Positions 26,300-34,061 of a stretch of 64,000 nt of DNA are shown piece by piece. Origin of the DNA: an uncultured Aquimarina sp. Its GTDB lineage: Bacteria; Bacteroidota; Bacteroidia; Flavobacteriales; Flavobacteriaceae. The translations under genes were made by a program, and so were the position numbers. The notes beneath the pieces were generated by a model, which was not told the DNA's origin, did no database searches, and was given only the letters and a program-made list of their open reading frames with translations. The first letter of the stretch is position 1. Each line of letters opens with the position of its first letter. The stretch covers positions 62,001-126,000 of the forward strand of contig CANMLL010000005.1 of the NCBI GenBank assembly GCA_947498775.1. The letters run 5' to 3'.

Positions 26300-26695
26300 T
26301 TATGAGTCATCAAAATCAATACTAACAGAATTAACGCAGTATCTTTGACCGGTTTGTGTGGGTCCGTCATCAAAAATATGACCCAAATGGCTTCCACAAT
26401 TAGCGCACAAAATTTCAGTGCGCATCATGCCATGAGAGGTATCTCTTATGTATTCTATACTTCCTTCAATTGATTTATCAAAACTGGGCCATCCGCATCC
26501 AGAATCAAATTTTGAATCACTTTCAAACAAAGCAGCATCACAAGCCATACATGTATAAGTTCCGCCTTCAAAATGCATATTAAATTCTCCGGTAAAAGGT
26601 CTTTCGGTACCTTTTTGCCTCAAAACTCGGTATTGTTCTTCAGAAAGCTGTTTTTTCCACTCTTCTTCAGATTTGTGTATTGGGTAGTTACTCAT
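26300..26695 (-). CDS. msrB: Peptide-methionine (R)-S-oxide reductase, cytoplasmic
   Basis: 131 residues, no signal peptide. Two zinc CxxC pairs (YTCMACDAA and LCANCGSHLGH), GCGWPSFD, and the catalytic Cys in QRYCVNSVSIDF. MsrB reduces the R form of methionine sulfoxide in proteins. It starts 3 bases after the stop of a second msrB gene on the same strand, forming a tandem pair in which this copy is cytosolic. The resolving Cys near residue 60 is Cys in GCGWPSFD here, while the partner has Thr at that place. Confidence 0.93.
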   Translation of the reverse strand: MSNYPIHKSEEEWKKQLSEEQYRVLRQKGTERPFTGEFNMHFEGGTYTCMACDAALFESDSKFDSGCGWPSFDKSIEGSIEYIRDTSHGMMRTEILCANCGSHLGHIFDDGPTQTGQRYCVNSVSIDFDDS

Positions 26696-26698
26696 TTT

Positions 26699-27181
26699 CT
26701 ATTTTTTATGTTTAAAGACTAGTGCGTCGCCGTTGATACAATGCCTCATTCCGGTAGTTGCTCTTGGGCCATCATTAAAGACATGTCCCAAATGGCCTCC
26801 GCAGGTACTGCATAATAACTCGGTACGTGCATATCCTAATTTATAATCCACATCTTTGTCAACACTCCCTTTTATTGCCCTATCAAAACTAGGCCATCCT
26901 GTGCCACTATCAAATTTGTATTCACTTTGATATAATGGAGTATTGCAAGCGGCACAATGAAATGTTCCAGAAGTATATAACTTATTCAATGGGCTGGAAA
27001 AAGGGCTTTCGGTACCTGCTTGTCTTAGAATATGGTATTGTTCGGGGGTTAGAATTTTTTTCCACTCGGCGTTTGTTTTAGATACCGCATAGGTTTTCTT
27101 TTCTTTTTTATCCTCTTTTTGGGCGCTACCAGTACAACCGATTAAAAGAATGGTGATAGACAACAAAATAAAACGTCTCAT
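26699..27181 (-). CDS. msrB: Peptide-methionine (R)-S-oxide reductase, lipoprotein form
   Basis: 160 residues from the ATG at 27181, which begins the lipoprotein signal MRRFILLSITILLIGC (lipobox LIGC); an ATG at 27229 would place 16 residues ahead of it. The MsrB domain follows a short Lys-rich linker: FHCAACNTPLY, GTGWPSFD, LCSTCGGHLGHVF, and catalytic Cys in MRHCINGDAL. It probably repairs oxidised methionines on envelope proteins. First gene of the tandem msrB pair. Electrons must come from an envelope thioredoxin-like donor, which is not seen here. Confidence 0.92.
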   Translation of the reverse strand: MRRFILLSITILLIGCTGSAQKEDKKEKKTYAVSKTNAEWKKILTPEQYHILRQAGTESPFSSPLNKLYTSGTFHCAACNTPLYQSEYKFDSGTGWPSFDRAIKGSVDKDVDYKLGYARTELLCSTCGGHLGHVFNDGPRATTGMRHCINGDALVFKHKK

Positions 27182-27257
27182 ATTTTTTTGATTAAAGTTA
27201 ACTAAAGTTTTATTATAGTAGTCGTACAAATGTGTATAGAATAACGTATCTGCATAG

Positions 27258-28127
27258 TTAGGTTAAAATAAATGCTATAATTTTTGTAATTACATTAGGG
27301 TCTCCCAATATTTTACGATGTCCAAGTTTTTCGGTAAGCATAAGGTTTCCTTTTTCTAAAGCATCGGTGATTTCATAAGCACAGCTATAGTGTACATCTA
27401 CATCATTTTTATCATGCACAACCAGGGTTGGTATTTTAACTCCTTTGGCAGATACGGCTCCTGAATAATTATTTAAGTCTTGGCCATATCTTTTGTCAAA
27501 ATAAGATTTAAGGAGTTTAGCGACTTTTGGGCTTAACTGAAGGTTCTTGGCAAAGTTTTTGGTCACAGCGGTAATACTGTTGGCAGTTCCTATAATTATC
27601 AATTTTTTAATATTTAAGCCATATTTTGTGGTTCTAAGCAACGATATCCCGCCTAATGAATGGCCAATAGCTGCTTCAAATGGGCCATACTTTTTTTCTA
27701 AATGATAAATAGTTTCCAGAAAATGAGGAAGAATAGTTCTTTTTCCGGGAGATTTACCATGCGCAGGTGCGTCAAAACTCACCGTACTGTATCCTTTTTT
27801 AAGTAATTGATCAGCAATTTTAGAAAGTTGTGTGCCGCTACCAGACCAGCCATGCACCAATAATATTTTCTTTTCAGACAGGCCATAATGATACACCATA
27901 ACCTCACGGTTAATTTTATCTATGCGAATTAAGTCTTTTTTACTTTTTTTGTACATCAACTTTTCTCTTTCTGGCATTTCATAACCAAATGGGGTTAGAA
28001 ATATTCTTGCGGCAAATCTTGAGGCTATGAAAGGAGATATCTTATTCAATATTTTTCCGGTGTATAGTACTGATTTTGGAACCAGAAGCGCCTGAACAGG
28101 AATTAGATCTTTATCTGTTTTGGTCAT
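27258..28127 (-). CDS. Alpha/beta hydrolase
   Basis: 289 residues. Hydrolase fold with the oxyanion region LLVHGWSGSGTQ (about 93-105), the nucleophile elbow AIGHSLGGISLL (Ser near 157), the acid in VVHDKNDVDVHYS and the final His in EKLGHRKILGD. Substrate unknown; the class includes esterases and lipases. No signal peptide, but the first 45 residues are amphipathic. A full Bacteroidota promoter lies directly upstream, so it is transcribed on its own. Confidence 0.88.
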   Translation of the reverse strand: MTKTDKDLIPVQALLVPKSVLYTGKILNKISPFIASRFAARIFLTPFGYEMPEREKLMYKKSKKDLIRIDKINREVMVYHYGLSEKKILLVHGWSGSGTQLSKIADQLLKKGYSTVSFDAPAHGKSPGKRTILPHFLETIYHLEKKYGPFEAAIGHSLGGISLLRTTKYGLNIKKLIIIGTANSITAVTKNFAKNLQLSPKVAKLLKSYFDKRYGQDLNNYSGAVSAKGVKIPTLVVHDKNDVDVHYSCAYEITDALEKGNLMLTEKLGHRKILGDPNVITKIIAFILT

Positions 28128-28151
28128 TAATAGCAGTTATATTTTGACTCT

Positions 28152-28183
28152 CAAAATTAAAACAATACAGGGTCTTGAATCAA
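28152..28183 (-). promoter_or_regulatory. Promoter of the alpha/beta hydrolase gene
   Basis: Minus strand: TTG (28181-28183), a 21-base spacer and TAATTTTG (28152-28159), a full TAnnTTTG match. The predicted transcript starts near 28145, 18 bases before the ATG. Confidence 0.6.
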
Positions 28184-28267
28184 TGAATTATAAATAATTA
28201 ACATTTTATAGAACAGTGGTGAAGAAATATATTTGACTAATTGTTTCGTATAACCTCATAAAGTGCT

Positions 28268-28275
28268 TAATTTTG
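28268..28275 (+). promoter_or_regulatory. -7 box of the helicase gene
   Basis: TAATTTTG matches TAnnTTTG; a TTG sits 24 bases upstream (28241-28243), longer than usual. It predicts a transcript from about 28282 and a short leader containing AGAAGGG at 28290-28296, a purine-rich site before the TTG start at 28303. Confidence 0.45.
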
Positions 28276-28302
28276 TAGCTTATTTTTAAGAAGGGCTCAG
28301 CA

Positions 28303-29817
28303 TTGTCAAACATTCAAATAGAAAGAAAAGAACAAAAGGTTCTTTATGATTATCAGAAACATGATATAGACAAAATTTTTAGTCGTGTCGAGGAGTTTCC
28401 TGAAAATTATAATTTATTGTACCAGCTCCCAACGGGAGGTGGCAAAACCGTTATTTTTTCTGAAATTGTAAGACGTTACATAGAAACTACAAGGAAAAAA
28501 GTGGTGGTTCTTACACATCGAATTGAACTTTGTGGACAAACTTCTAATATGCTTACAGAGTTTCAAGTTAAAAATAAGATTATCAATAGTTCGGTCAAAG
28601 AATTGTATGATCAGGGAGAATATATGTGTTTTGTTGCGATGGTCGAAACACTCAATAACAGGCTTAATGATGATCAACTAGAACTTCATAATATTGGAAT
28701 GGTGATTATTGATGAGGCGCATTATAACTCCTTTAGAAAACTTTTTAAGTTTTTTGAAAACTGTTTTATACTTGGTGTTACGGCTACTCCTCTTAGCTCG
28801 AATATGAAACTTCCGATGAAGGATAATTACAACGAACTGATTGTAGGAGATACTATCAATTCGTTAATTAATAATGGGTTTTTAGCAAAACCCGTTACCT
28901 ATACTTATGACGTAGGTTTGGGATCATTAAAAATCGGAATGAATGGTGATTATACTGTTAAATCATCAGAAGAATTGTACACTAATATGATGATGCAGGA
29001 TAAGCTTTTAAAGGCTTATGAGGAAAGATCAAAAGGTAAAAAAACATTGATTTTTAATAATGGAATCAATACATCGATTTATGTATATGAAACCTTTGAA
29101 AAGGCCGGTTATCCTATTCGTCACCTAGACAATACCAATAGTAAACAGGAAAGAGAAGATATTCTTACGTGGTTTAAAAATACCGAGGATGCTATTTTAA
29201 CTTCAGTTAGCATTTTAACTACCGGATTTGATGAACCTACAGTAGAGAGTATTATACTTAATAGAGCAACAAAATCTTTGACATTGTATTTTCAGATGAT
29301 AGGTAGGGGCTCCAGAATTTTGCCAACAAAGCCCGAATTCACAATTGTCGATATGGGTAATAACACAGCAAGATTTGGGGTTTGGAACTCTGAGGTAGAT
29401 TGGCAATCAATATTTAGATCTCCAGACTTTTATTATGATAATCTTGTTGGTGATGAAGAAATAGAAAGAAATTTTAAGTATTTGATGCCCGAGGAGATTA
29501 GAAAAGAATTTCTTAAATCTACAGATATCGAATTTGATATCGAAGAAGAATATGCAAAAACCAAGAGATACAACCATAGGAGTCTTACCGTTCTTGAAAA
29601 CTCTATAACGCAACACGCCAGGATGTGTGTTGAAAATAGTGAAGATGTTTTTGACGCCCGTATTCTTAGCAGGTTGTTGGATAAAGATATAGAGTTTAGG
29701 GTTAAAAGATATTCTTATTGTATTAGTAAAAGCACAAAAAACTATAGAGATTGGTTAGAAGAGGATTACAAACGAAAGTTACGATCTAAGATTAACCAAT
29801 TATTTATGGATGATTAA
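28303..29817 (+). CDS. SF2 DEAD/DEAH-type helicase
   Basis: 504 residues, starting with TTG at 28303; no in-frame ATG exists before motif II, and a purine-rich ribosome site and -7 box fit this start. Motif I is LPTGGGKTVIFSE (near 45), motif Ia VVLTHRIEL, motif II IIDEAHYNSF, motif III GVTATP, motif V VSILTTGFDEP, and motif VI QMIGRGSR. The last 130 residues are a charged helical extension of no recognised family. The domain set matches restriction-like or repair SF2 helicases (RecQ/UvrB-like class), but no nuclease or methylase gene is adjacent, so its role is open. Confidence 0.88.
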   Translation: MSNIQIERKEQKVLYDYQKHDIDKIFSRVEEFPENYNLLYQLPTGGGKTVIFSEIVRRYIETTRKKVVVLTHRIELCGQTSNMLTEFQVKNKIINSSVKELYDQGEYMCFVAMVETLNNRLNDDQLELHNIGMVIIDEAHYNSFRKLFKFFENCFILGVTATPLSSNMKLPMKDNYNELIVGDTINSLINNGFLAKPVTYTYDVGLGSLKIGMNGDYTVKSSEELYTNMMMQDKLLKAYEERSKGKKTLIFNNGINTSIYVYETFEKAGYPIRHLDNTNSKQEREDILTWFKNTEDAILTSVSILTTGFDEPTVESIILNRATKSLTLYFQMIGRGSRILPTKPEFTIVDMGNNTARFGVWNSEVDWQSIFRSPDFYYDNLVGDEEIERNFKYLMPEEIRKEFLKSTDIEFDIEEEYAKTKRYNHRSLTVLENSITQHARMCVENSEDVFDARILSRLLDKDIEFRVKRYSYCISKSTKNYRDWLEEDYKRKLRSKINQLFMDD

Positions 29818-29825
29818 TTACTTTA

Positions 29826-29912
29826 CTCGATAATCGAGATTTAAATGCTTCGAGGCTTGCCTCGAAATCAAAAATCAGTTTCTTACAAATGCCTCGCGGG
29901 CTTGGCCCGAGG
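29826..29912 (+). terminator. Three hairpins after the helicase gene
   Basis: Three stems in a row: CTCGA-TAA-TCGAG (29826-29838), TTCGAGG-CTTG-CCTCGAA (29849-29866) and CCTC-GC-GGGC-TTG-GCCC-GAGG (29892-29912, two-base bulge). None has a strong T-run. They probably end the helicase transcript or are part of the repeat DNA that follows. Confidence 0.45.
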
Positions 29913-29914
29913 TT

Positions 29915-30285
29915 CTTTACTGGTCTCAGATATGGGTGAAAGCCCTGAAATTTCATTACATCACTTTAGTACTACCAAAAAATCTGGTTTTCAAAGCAGT
30001 TAGTAGTTAAAAGTTATGCGTTACAAGTTGTCTGTAGCCCATCCCTATACTAATTAACTTTTATGATTAGCCGTAATATGTAATACCAGTTTTTTAGCGT
30101 CATTCCGAACTTGCCTGCATTACTGCAGGTAGGCAGGTTTATTTCGGAATCTCATTTCGCTGATAAACAATTAGTTATAATGAGAACCTGAAACGAGTTC
30201 AGGTTGACGATTATGGTAAGGATATTCAATTTAATTTTTAACAAGTAACAAAAACCCCTGCACTTTCAGGGCAGGTTGATTTAGT
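29915..30285 (+). repeat. Intergenic repeat family A, copy 2, split by a family B element
   Basis: Only the second half of family A is present: 29915-30064 matches 20103-20250, and after an interruption the match continues at about 30233-30285 (ACAAGTAACAAAAACCCCTGCAC). The insert at 30071-30230 is a family B element. Compared with copy 1 the segment around AGCAATGTATTGCGTATC is missing. Fills most of the 470-base gap between the helicase and oxidoreductase genes. Confidence 0.75.
30071..30230 (+). repeat. Intergenic repeat family B (MITE-like), copy 2, nested in family A
   Basis: Matches 25524-25695, with the same hairpins; here ATTCCGAA/TTCGGAAT also pairs perfectly around the inner stem. 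It begins CCGTAATATGTAATA and ends GGATATTCAA. The bases TTTTA occur on both sides of the element and could be a target-site duplication. Confidence 0.75.
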
Positions 30286-30287
30286 AC

Positions 30288-31271
30288 TTACACTTTTACG
30301 ATTAGTTTTCCTATATTTTTTCCATAAAAAAGCATGTTTAAAGCTTTTGGGAGGTTTTCAAATCCATCAACGATCGTTTCTTTATACTTTAAGGACTTAT
30401 TTTGAACCCAGGGCGTCATTTCTGTTAGCATTTCATCCATTCGATGATTGTAGTCTCGCGCTAATACTCCTTGTATTGTGGCTCTTTTATATAACATTTT
30501 ATGTAAAAAACGCGGACCCATTTCAGGATTGTCTAACCCTCCGGAATATTGAGATATTTGACCGCATATGATAATTCTAGCATTAATATTGATTAGTTCA
30601 AATATTGCATCGGTGATATGTCCGCCTACATTATCATAGTAAACATCAACCCCTTTGGGACATAATCTTGATAATTCATCTTTGATTTTTACGGCAGAAG
30701 GATGTTTTTTATAGTTTATGATTTCATCAACACCAAGTTTCTCTTTAAGATAACTTGTTTTTTCATCAGACCCGGCTATACCAACTACCTTACATCCTTT
30801 TATTTTTGCCATTTGCACAACGGCTTGTCCGACTGCGCCAGATGCCCCTGAAACGACTACAGTTTCTCCTTCTTGAGGTTTTCCGGCTTCAATAAGACCA
30901 AAATAAGCGATACGTGCCGGCATCCCTAAAATCCCTAATGCTGTAGTTACAGGTACTTCATTTGGGTCTAATTTTCTAAGGGTATTGACTTCGGTAATTG
31001 CATACTCCTGCCAACCGGTGTATGATAAAACCCAATCTCCTTTTTGTAATGAAGAATCAGAATCATTAATTTCAACGATTTGCCCAACAACAGCTCCACC
31101 CTGTATAGTATTGAGAGCATGAGGCTCTTCCCATGTATCCTTTTCAGATTGCTGAATACGCATGTATGGATCTACGCTAAAATACTCAGATTTCAATAGT
31201 GCTTGCCTTGGTTTCAAATCTGTTTTTTGAAGTGTTGCTACATTTAGTGTATAATGGGCGCTATCAACCAA
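30288..31271 (-). CDS. NADP-dependent zinc-independent oxidoreductase (CurA/leukotriene B4 dehydrogenase-like)
   Basis: 327 residues starting at a TTG. MDR superfamily: SKSEYFSVDPYMRIQQ-type N-terminus (LLKSEYFSVDPYMRIQQ), the NADPH motif VVSGASGAVGQAVVQMAKI, and VDVYYDNVGGHITDAIF, typical of prostaglandin reductase and CurA. It reduces the double bond of alpha,beta-unsaturated carbonyls. The N-terminus is short: in the same frame the upstream codons up to a TGA at 31296 read IYTKRPEKLVDSAHY, which fits the family, but no start codon lies there. An ATG at 31299 is one base out of frame, so a one-base indel near 31290-31299 or a non-AUG start is possible. Last gene of the ArsR-controlled operon. 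Confidence 0.85.
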   Translation of the reverse strand: MVDSAHYTLNVATLQKTDLKPRQALLKSEYFSVDPYMRIQQSEKDTWEEPHALNTIQGGAVVGQIVEINDSDSSLQKGDWVLSYTGWQEYAITEVNTLRKLDPNEVPVTTALGILGMPARIAYFGLIEAGKPQEGETVVVSGASGAVGQAVVQMAKIKGCKVVGIAGSDEKTSYLKEKLGVDEIINYKKHPSAVKIKDELSRLCPKGVDVYYDNVGGHITDAIFELININARIIICGQISQYSGGLDNPEMGPRFLHKMLYKRATIQGVLARDYNHRMDEMLTEMTPWVQNKSLKYKETIVDGFENLPKALNMLFYGKNIGKLIVKV

Positions 31272-31335
31272 TTTTTCAGGTCTTTTTGTATATATTCATT
31301 GTTTATTTTTGTATTCTGTCATCGATCTATAGCTG

Positions 31336-32043
31336 TTACGATTTAATTTGTACATTTTTTAAAGCCATATCAACGGCACTTTCTGCATGAATTTTGGTAG
31401 TATCAAATGTCGAAATATTTACATCCTCTTGTTTTATAAGTAAAGGAAGTTCTGTGCAACCAAGAATTACACCTTCGGCACCATCAAGCTCTAGATTCTT
31501 GATTATTCTTATAAGTTCATTTTTTGACTCTTTGCGTATAATTCCTAATACCAATTCTTTGTAAATGATGTTATGCACGATTTCTCTATCCATAGCATTA
31601 GGAATCATTACTTCAATTCTGTGATCGTTTAAAGTATTTTTATAGAAATCTTTCTCCATTGTGAATTTGGTACCCAAAAGAGCCACTTTTTTCAGGTTTT
31701 TAAGAACAATCGCTTCACTGGTGGCCTTGGCAATATGTAAAAAAGGAATAGAGGTGCTATTTATCATTTCTTCACTACAAAGATGCATAGTATTGGTACA
31801 AAGAATAATCAAGTCGGCACCCGCATTCTCTAATTGCACAGAGGCCTCTACCATTAGATCCGTTAAACTTTCCCAATCATTTTTATGCTGAAGCTTCTCA
31901 ATCTCGGCAAAATCTACCGAGGTTAGAATGCATTTTGCCGAATGAAACCCTCCTAATACTTGATTTACCCTTTTATTTAACAGTTCATAATAAATTGCGG
32001 TAGATTCCCAACTCATTCCTCCGATTAATCCTATAATTTTCAT
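31336..32043 (-). CDS. Aspartate/glutamate racemase family protein
   Basis: 235 residues. The PLP-independent racemase fold is clear: N-terminal IGLIGGMSWESTAIYYELLN, the first catalytic Cys in LIILCTNTMHL and the second in VILGCTELPLL. Such enzymes interconvert L- and D-aspartate (or other amino acids) through a two-Cys mechanism. Third gene of the operon that starts at 33448, 18 bases after phzF and 64 bases before the oxidoreductase. Amino-acid specificity cannot be told. Confidence 0.9.
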   Translation of the reverse strand: MKIIGLIGGMSWESTAIYYELLNKRVNQVLGGFHSAKCILTSVDFAEIEKLQHKNDWESLTDLMVEASVQLENAGADLIILCTNTMHLCSEEMINSTSIPFLHIAKATSEAIVLKNLKKVALLGTKFTMEKDFYKNTLNDHRIEVMIPNAMDREIVHNIIYKELVLGIIRKESKNELIRIIKNLELDGAEGVILGCTELPLLIKQEDVNISTFDTTKIHAESAVDMALKNVQIKS

Positions 32044-32061
32044 GTGCTTGATTCGTTAAGT

Positions 32062-32847
32062 TTAAATCTCTATTTCTCCTATTAAATAAGGAACAGAATA
32101 ACCACTTAAATATACTCTGTCTCCCTCTAGTTTGCAATCTAATTTCCCACCTCTTTTTGATAACTGAAAAGCTTTTAGATCTGTCTTGTTTAATTTTTCT
32201 GCCCAAAAAGGAACCAAAGAAGCATGTGCAGACCCGGTAACAGGATCCTCGGGAAGAACATCGGCATTAGCATCAAAAACTCGAGATACAAAATCTGAAT
32301 TTTTCCCTTGGGCGGTTACGATGGTACATAAATAGGGGAGTTCTTTTAATAGCTCTAATTTTGGATTCTCTGCAAGCACCTCTTCTTCAGAAGAAAGTGT
32401 AATCACTAGATCTCTAGCCGCAAAAGCTTCCAATGGTTTAGCATTTAAAGCTTGAAAAACCTCTTTTGGAATTTCAACTTGTTGTGGTGGTCTAGAAGGG
32501 AAATCTAATGTAATTGATCCATTTTTTTCCTTTTTTGCCTTCAGAATCCCACTTTTTGAAGAAAATGTAACTTCGTTGATGTCTTTGTCGAGATAATTAA
32601 AGATCACATAAGCTGAGGCTAGGGTGGCATGACCGCATAAATCTATTTCGGCATGTGGCATAAACCATCGTATTTCGTATAGATTATCTTTTTTTACAAA
32701 GTAACCGGTCTCGGCCAGATTATTTTCAATAGCGATATTCTGTAAAGTTGTATCATCCAACCAATAGGGTAAATGACAAATTGCAGCTGGGTTGCCTCCA
32801 AAGAGTTTTTGGGTGAACGCATCTATTTGATACATTGGAATTTTCAT
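32062..32847 (-). CDS. PhzF family isomerase-like protein
   Basis: 261 residues. PhzF/diaminopimelate-epimerase-like fold: N-terminal YQIDAFTQKLFGGNPAAIC, the catalytic Glu in ENNLAETGYFV (Glu46), IDLCGHATLASAYV and the second-domain motif DPVTGSAHASLVPFWAEKL. PhzF isomerises an intermediate of phenazine synthesis, but no other phenazine gene is present and most members are of unknown substrate. One base separates its start from the stop of the SDR gene upstream. Member of the ArsR-controlled operon. Confidence 0.9.
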   Translation of the reverse strand: MKIPMYQIDAFTQKLFGGNPAAICHLPYWLDDTTLQNIAIENNLAETGYFVKKDNLYEIRWFMPHAEIDLCGHATLASAYVIFNYLDKDINEVTFSSKSGILKAKKEKNGSITLDFPSRPPQQVEIPKEVFQALNAKPLEAFAARDLVITLSSEEEVLAENPKLELLKELPYLCTIVTAQGKNSDFVSRVFDANADVLPEDPVTGSAHASLVPFWAEKLNKTDLKAFQLSKRGGKLDCKLEGDRVYLSGYSVPYLIGEIEI

Positions 32848-32848
32848 G

Positions 32849-33448
32849 TTAGTATTTTTTTAAGATTTGACCTGTGATGTTTTCAGTTAATGCTAGTTTG
32901 TACAATTTGATAACCTCTTTGATAGGAACAGGAAAGTAACCTGCAAATTTCTGATCAATTGGGAAATCTCCGGCAATAGCCCCTGGCGCAACGACATTAA
33001 GTCGAATCCCTCTATTCAGCTCATTGGAAGCGGCATTTACAAAACTGTGCAATCCTCCGTTCACAAGGGATAAGGCTACTGCATTGGGTTCGTAATGCTC
33101 TGCAAGAATTCCGGTGGTGAGTGTTATGGATCCATTATTAACAAGTTGATCTTTGGCAATATGTACTAAATTTACCTGTCCCATAAGCTTGCTTTGTATT
33201 CCGATATAATAATCTTCTTCTGTAAGTTCTGAAAGGGCTTTCCAACTCGCAGTACCCGCTGCATTAATGACCGCGTCTAATTCTGGGAGTTTCTTGAAAA
33301 GGTCATTGATTGACTGTTTGTTTGTTATATCTACAGGATATTCGGTACTATCTCGATGTGCACCATATACTACATGTCCCTCACTCTTTAAACTTTCATA
33401 AACGGCTGATCCAATTGTTCCTGTGGCGCCTATTAGTAAGATTTTCAT
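32849..33448 (-). CDS. Short-chain dehydrogenase
   Basis: 199 residues from the ATG at 33448, the second of two close starts. NAD(P)-binding GATGTIGSAVYESL at the N-terminus, VINAAGTASW, LTTGILAEHYEP and the C-terminal RLNVVAPGAIAGDFP. The usual SDR catalytic YxxxK is not obvious (the corresponding place reads LSLVNGGLHSF), which puts it in the small, atypical SDR subgroup. First structural gene of the operon; a 24-bp operator identical in layout to that of the neighbouring regulator gene lies 5 bases before its start. Confidence 0.82.
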   Translation of the reverse strand: MKILLIGATGTIGSAVYESLKSEGHVVYGAHRDSTEYPVDITNKQSINDLFKKLPELDAVINAAGTASWKALSELTEEDYYIGIQSKLMGQVNLVHIAKDQLVNNGSITLTTGILAEHYEPNAVALSLVNGGLHSFVNAASNELNRGIRLNVVAPGAIAGDFPIDQKFAGYFPVPIKEVIKLYKLALTENITGQILKKY

Positions 33449-33452
33449 AATC

Positions 33453-33476
33453 ATATATTTAATTTTATAAATATGT
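33453..33476. promoter_or_regulatory. ArsR-type operator, copy 1 (before the SDR operon)
   Basis: ATATATTTA-ATTTTA-TAAATATGT, one mismatch from a perfect 9-6-9 palindrome. The same 24-bp site occurs at 33812-33835. It sits between the regulator gene and the first structural gene. Confidence 0.7.
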
Positions 33477-33488
33477 ATACATAAATTT

Positions 33489-33800
33489 TTATAATTCTCT
33501 GTGAATGGTATCCAAATATTCTTTTATTACTTTTTCATTTCTTTTAAAATAGGTCCATTTACCATGCCTGGTGGTTACCAATAGCCCTGCTTTTTTCATA
33601 CCAGATAAGTAATGAGATATTGTGGGTTGAGATAATCCAGATTTATCCTGAATATATTGTCCACATACTCCATCATTAAAGTGTCCCAAATCTTGATGGG
33701 GAGGGAAGTTAGCCTCGGGATCCTTAAGCCATTTTAGAATATCCAATCGGGTAGCATTAGAAAGTGCCTTATTTATTTCTAAAATTCTTTTGTTAGTCAT
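33489..33800 (-). CDS. ArsR/SmtB-family winged-helix repressor
   Basis: 103 residues from the ATG at 33800; the open frame extends upstream to 33878 but that would run through the operator and promoter. Winged-helix fold: NKALSNATRLDILKWLKDP, the recognition region SGLSQPTISHYLSGMKKAGLLVTTRHGKWTYFKRNEK. A Cys in GVCGQYIQDKSG could sense a metal or redox change, but the usual ArsR metal-binding CxC is absent. It is the first gene of the locus; matching operators before it and before the SDR operon indicate autoregulation and control of the four enzymes downstream. Confidence 0.88.
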   Translation of the reverse strand: MTNKRILEINKALSNATRLDILKWLKDPEANFPPHQDLGHFNDGVCGQYIQDKSGLSQPTISHYLSGMKKAGLLVTTRHGKWTYFKRNEKVIKEYLDTIHREL

Positions 33801-33804
33801 AGAA

Positions 33805-33835
33805 CAAATATACATATTTAATTTTATAAATATGT
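33805..33835 (-). promoter_or_regulatory. Promoter -7 box and operator copy 2 of the ArsR gene
   Basis: TATATTTG (33805-33812, minus strand) matches TAnnTTTG. Directly upstream, touching it, is the perfect palindrome ACATATTTA-ATTTTA-TAAATATGT (33812-33835). A repressor bound there would block the promoter. The transcript would start within a base or two of the ATG at 33800, so it may be leaderless. Confidence 0.65.
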
Positions 33836-34061
33836 TATAAAGCACTAATTTCATAAAAAAGAGAATTTGATGTAACAAAATTGCAACATAAACGTCTAGT
33901 AAGTAAAGAGCTAAAGGAAAACTTGTAATCTCTATAGATACAAAATTTAGTTTTAACGATACAGAAAGAGCGCTTATCTTGATACTTCTTGGGATAGGTG
34001 CTTTTTTTATTGTGATGCATTTTAATTATTTCCTTTTGATGTTTGAGGAATTATAAAAATA

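Noticed and set aside
32062..32847. Phenazine biosynthesis
   Set aside because: Only a PhzF-like gene is present; no phzA/B/D/E/G homologues nearby, and the family is broad.
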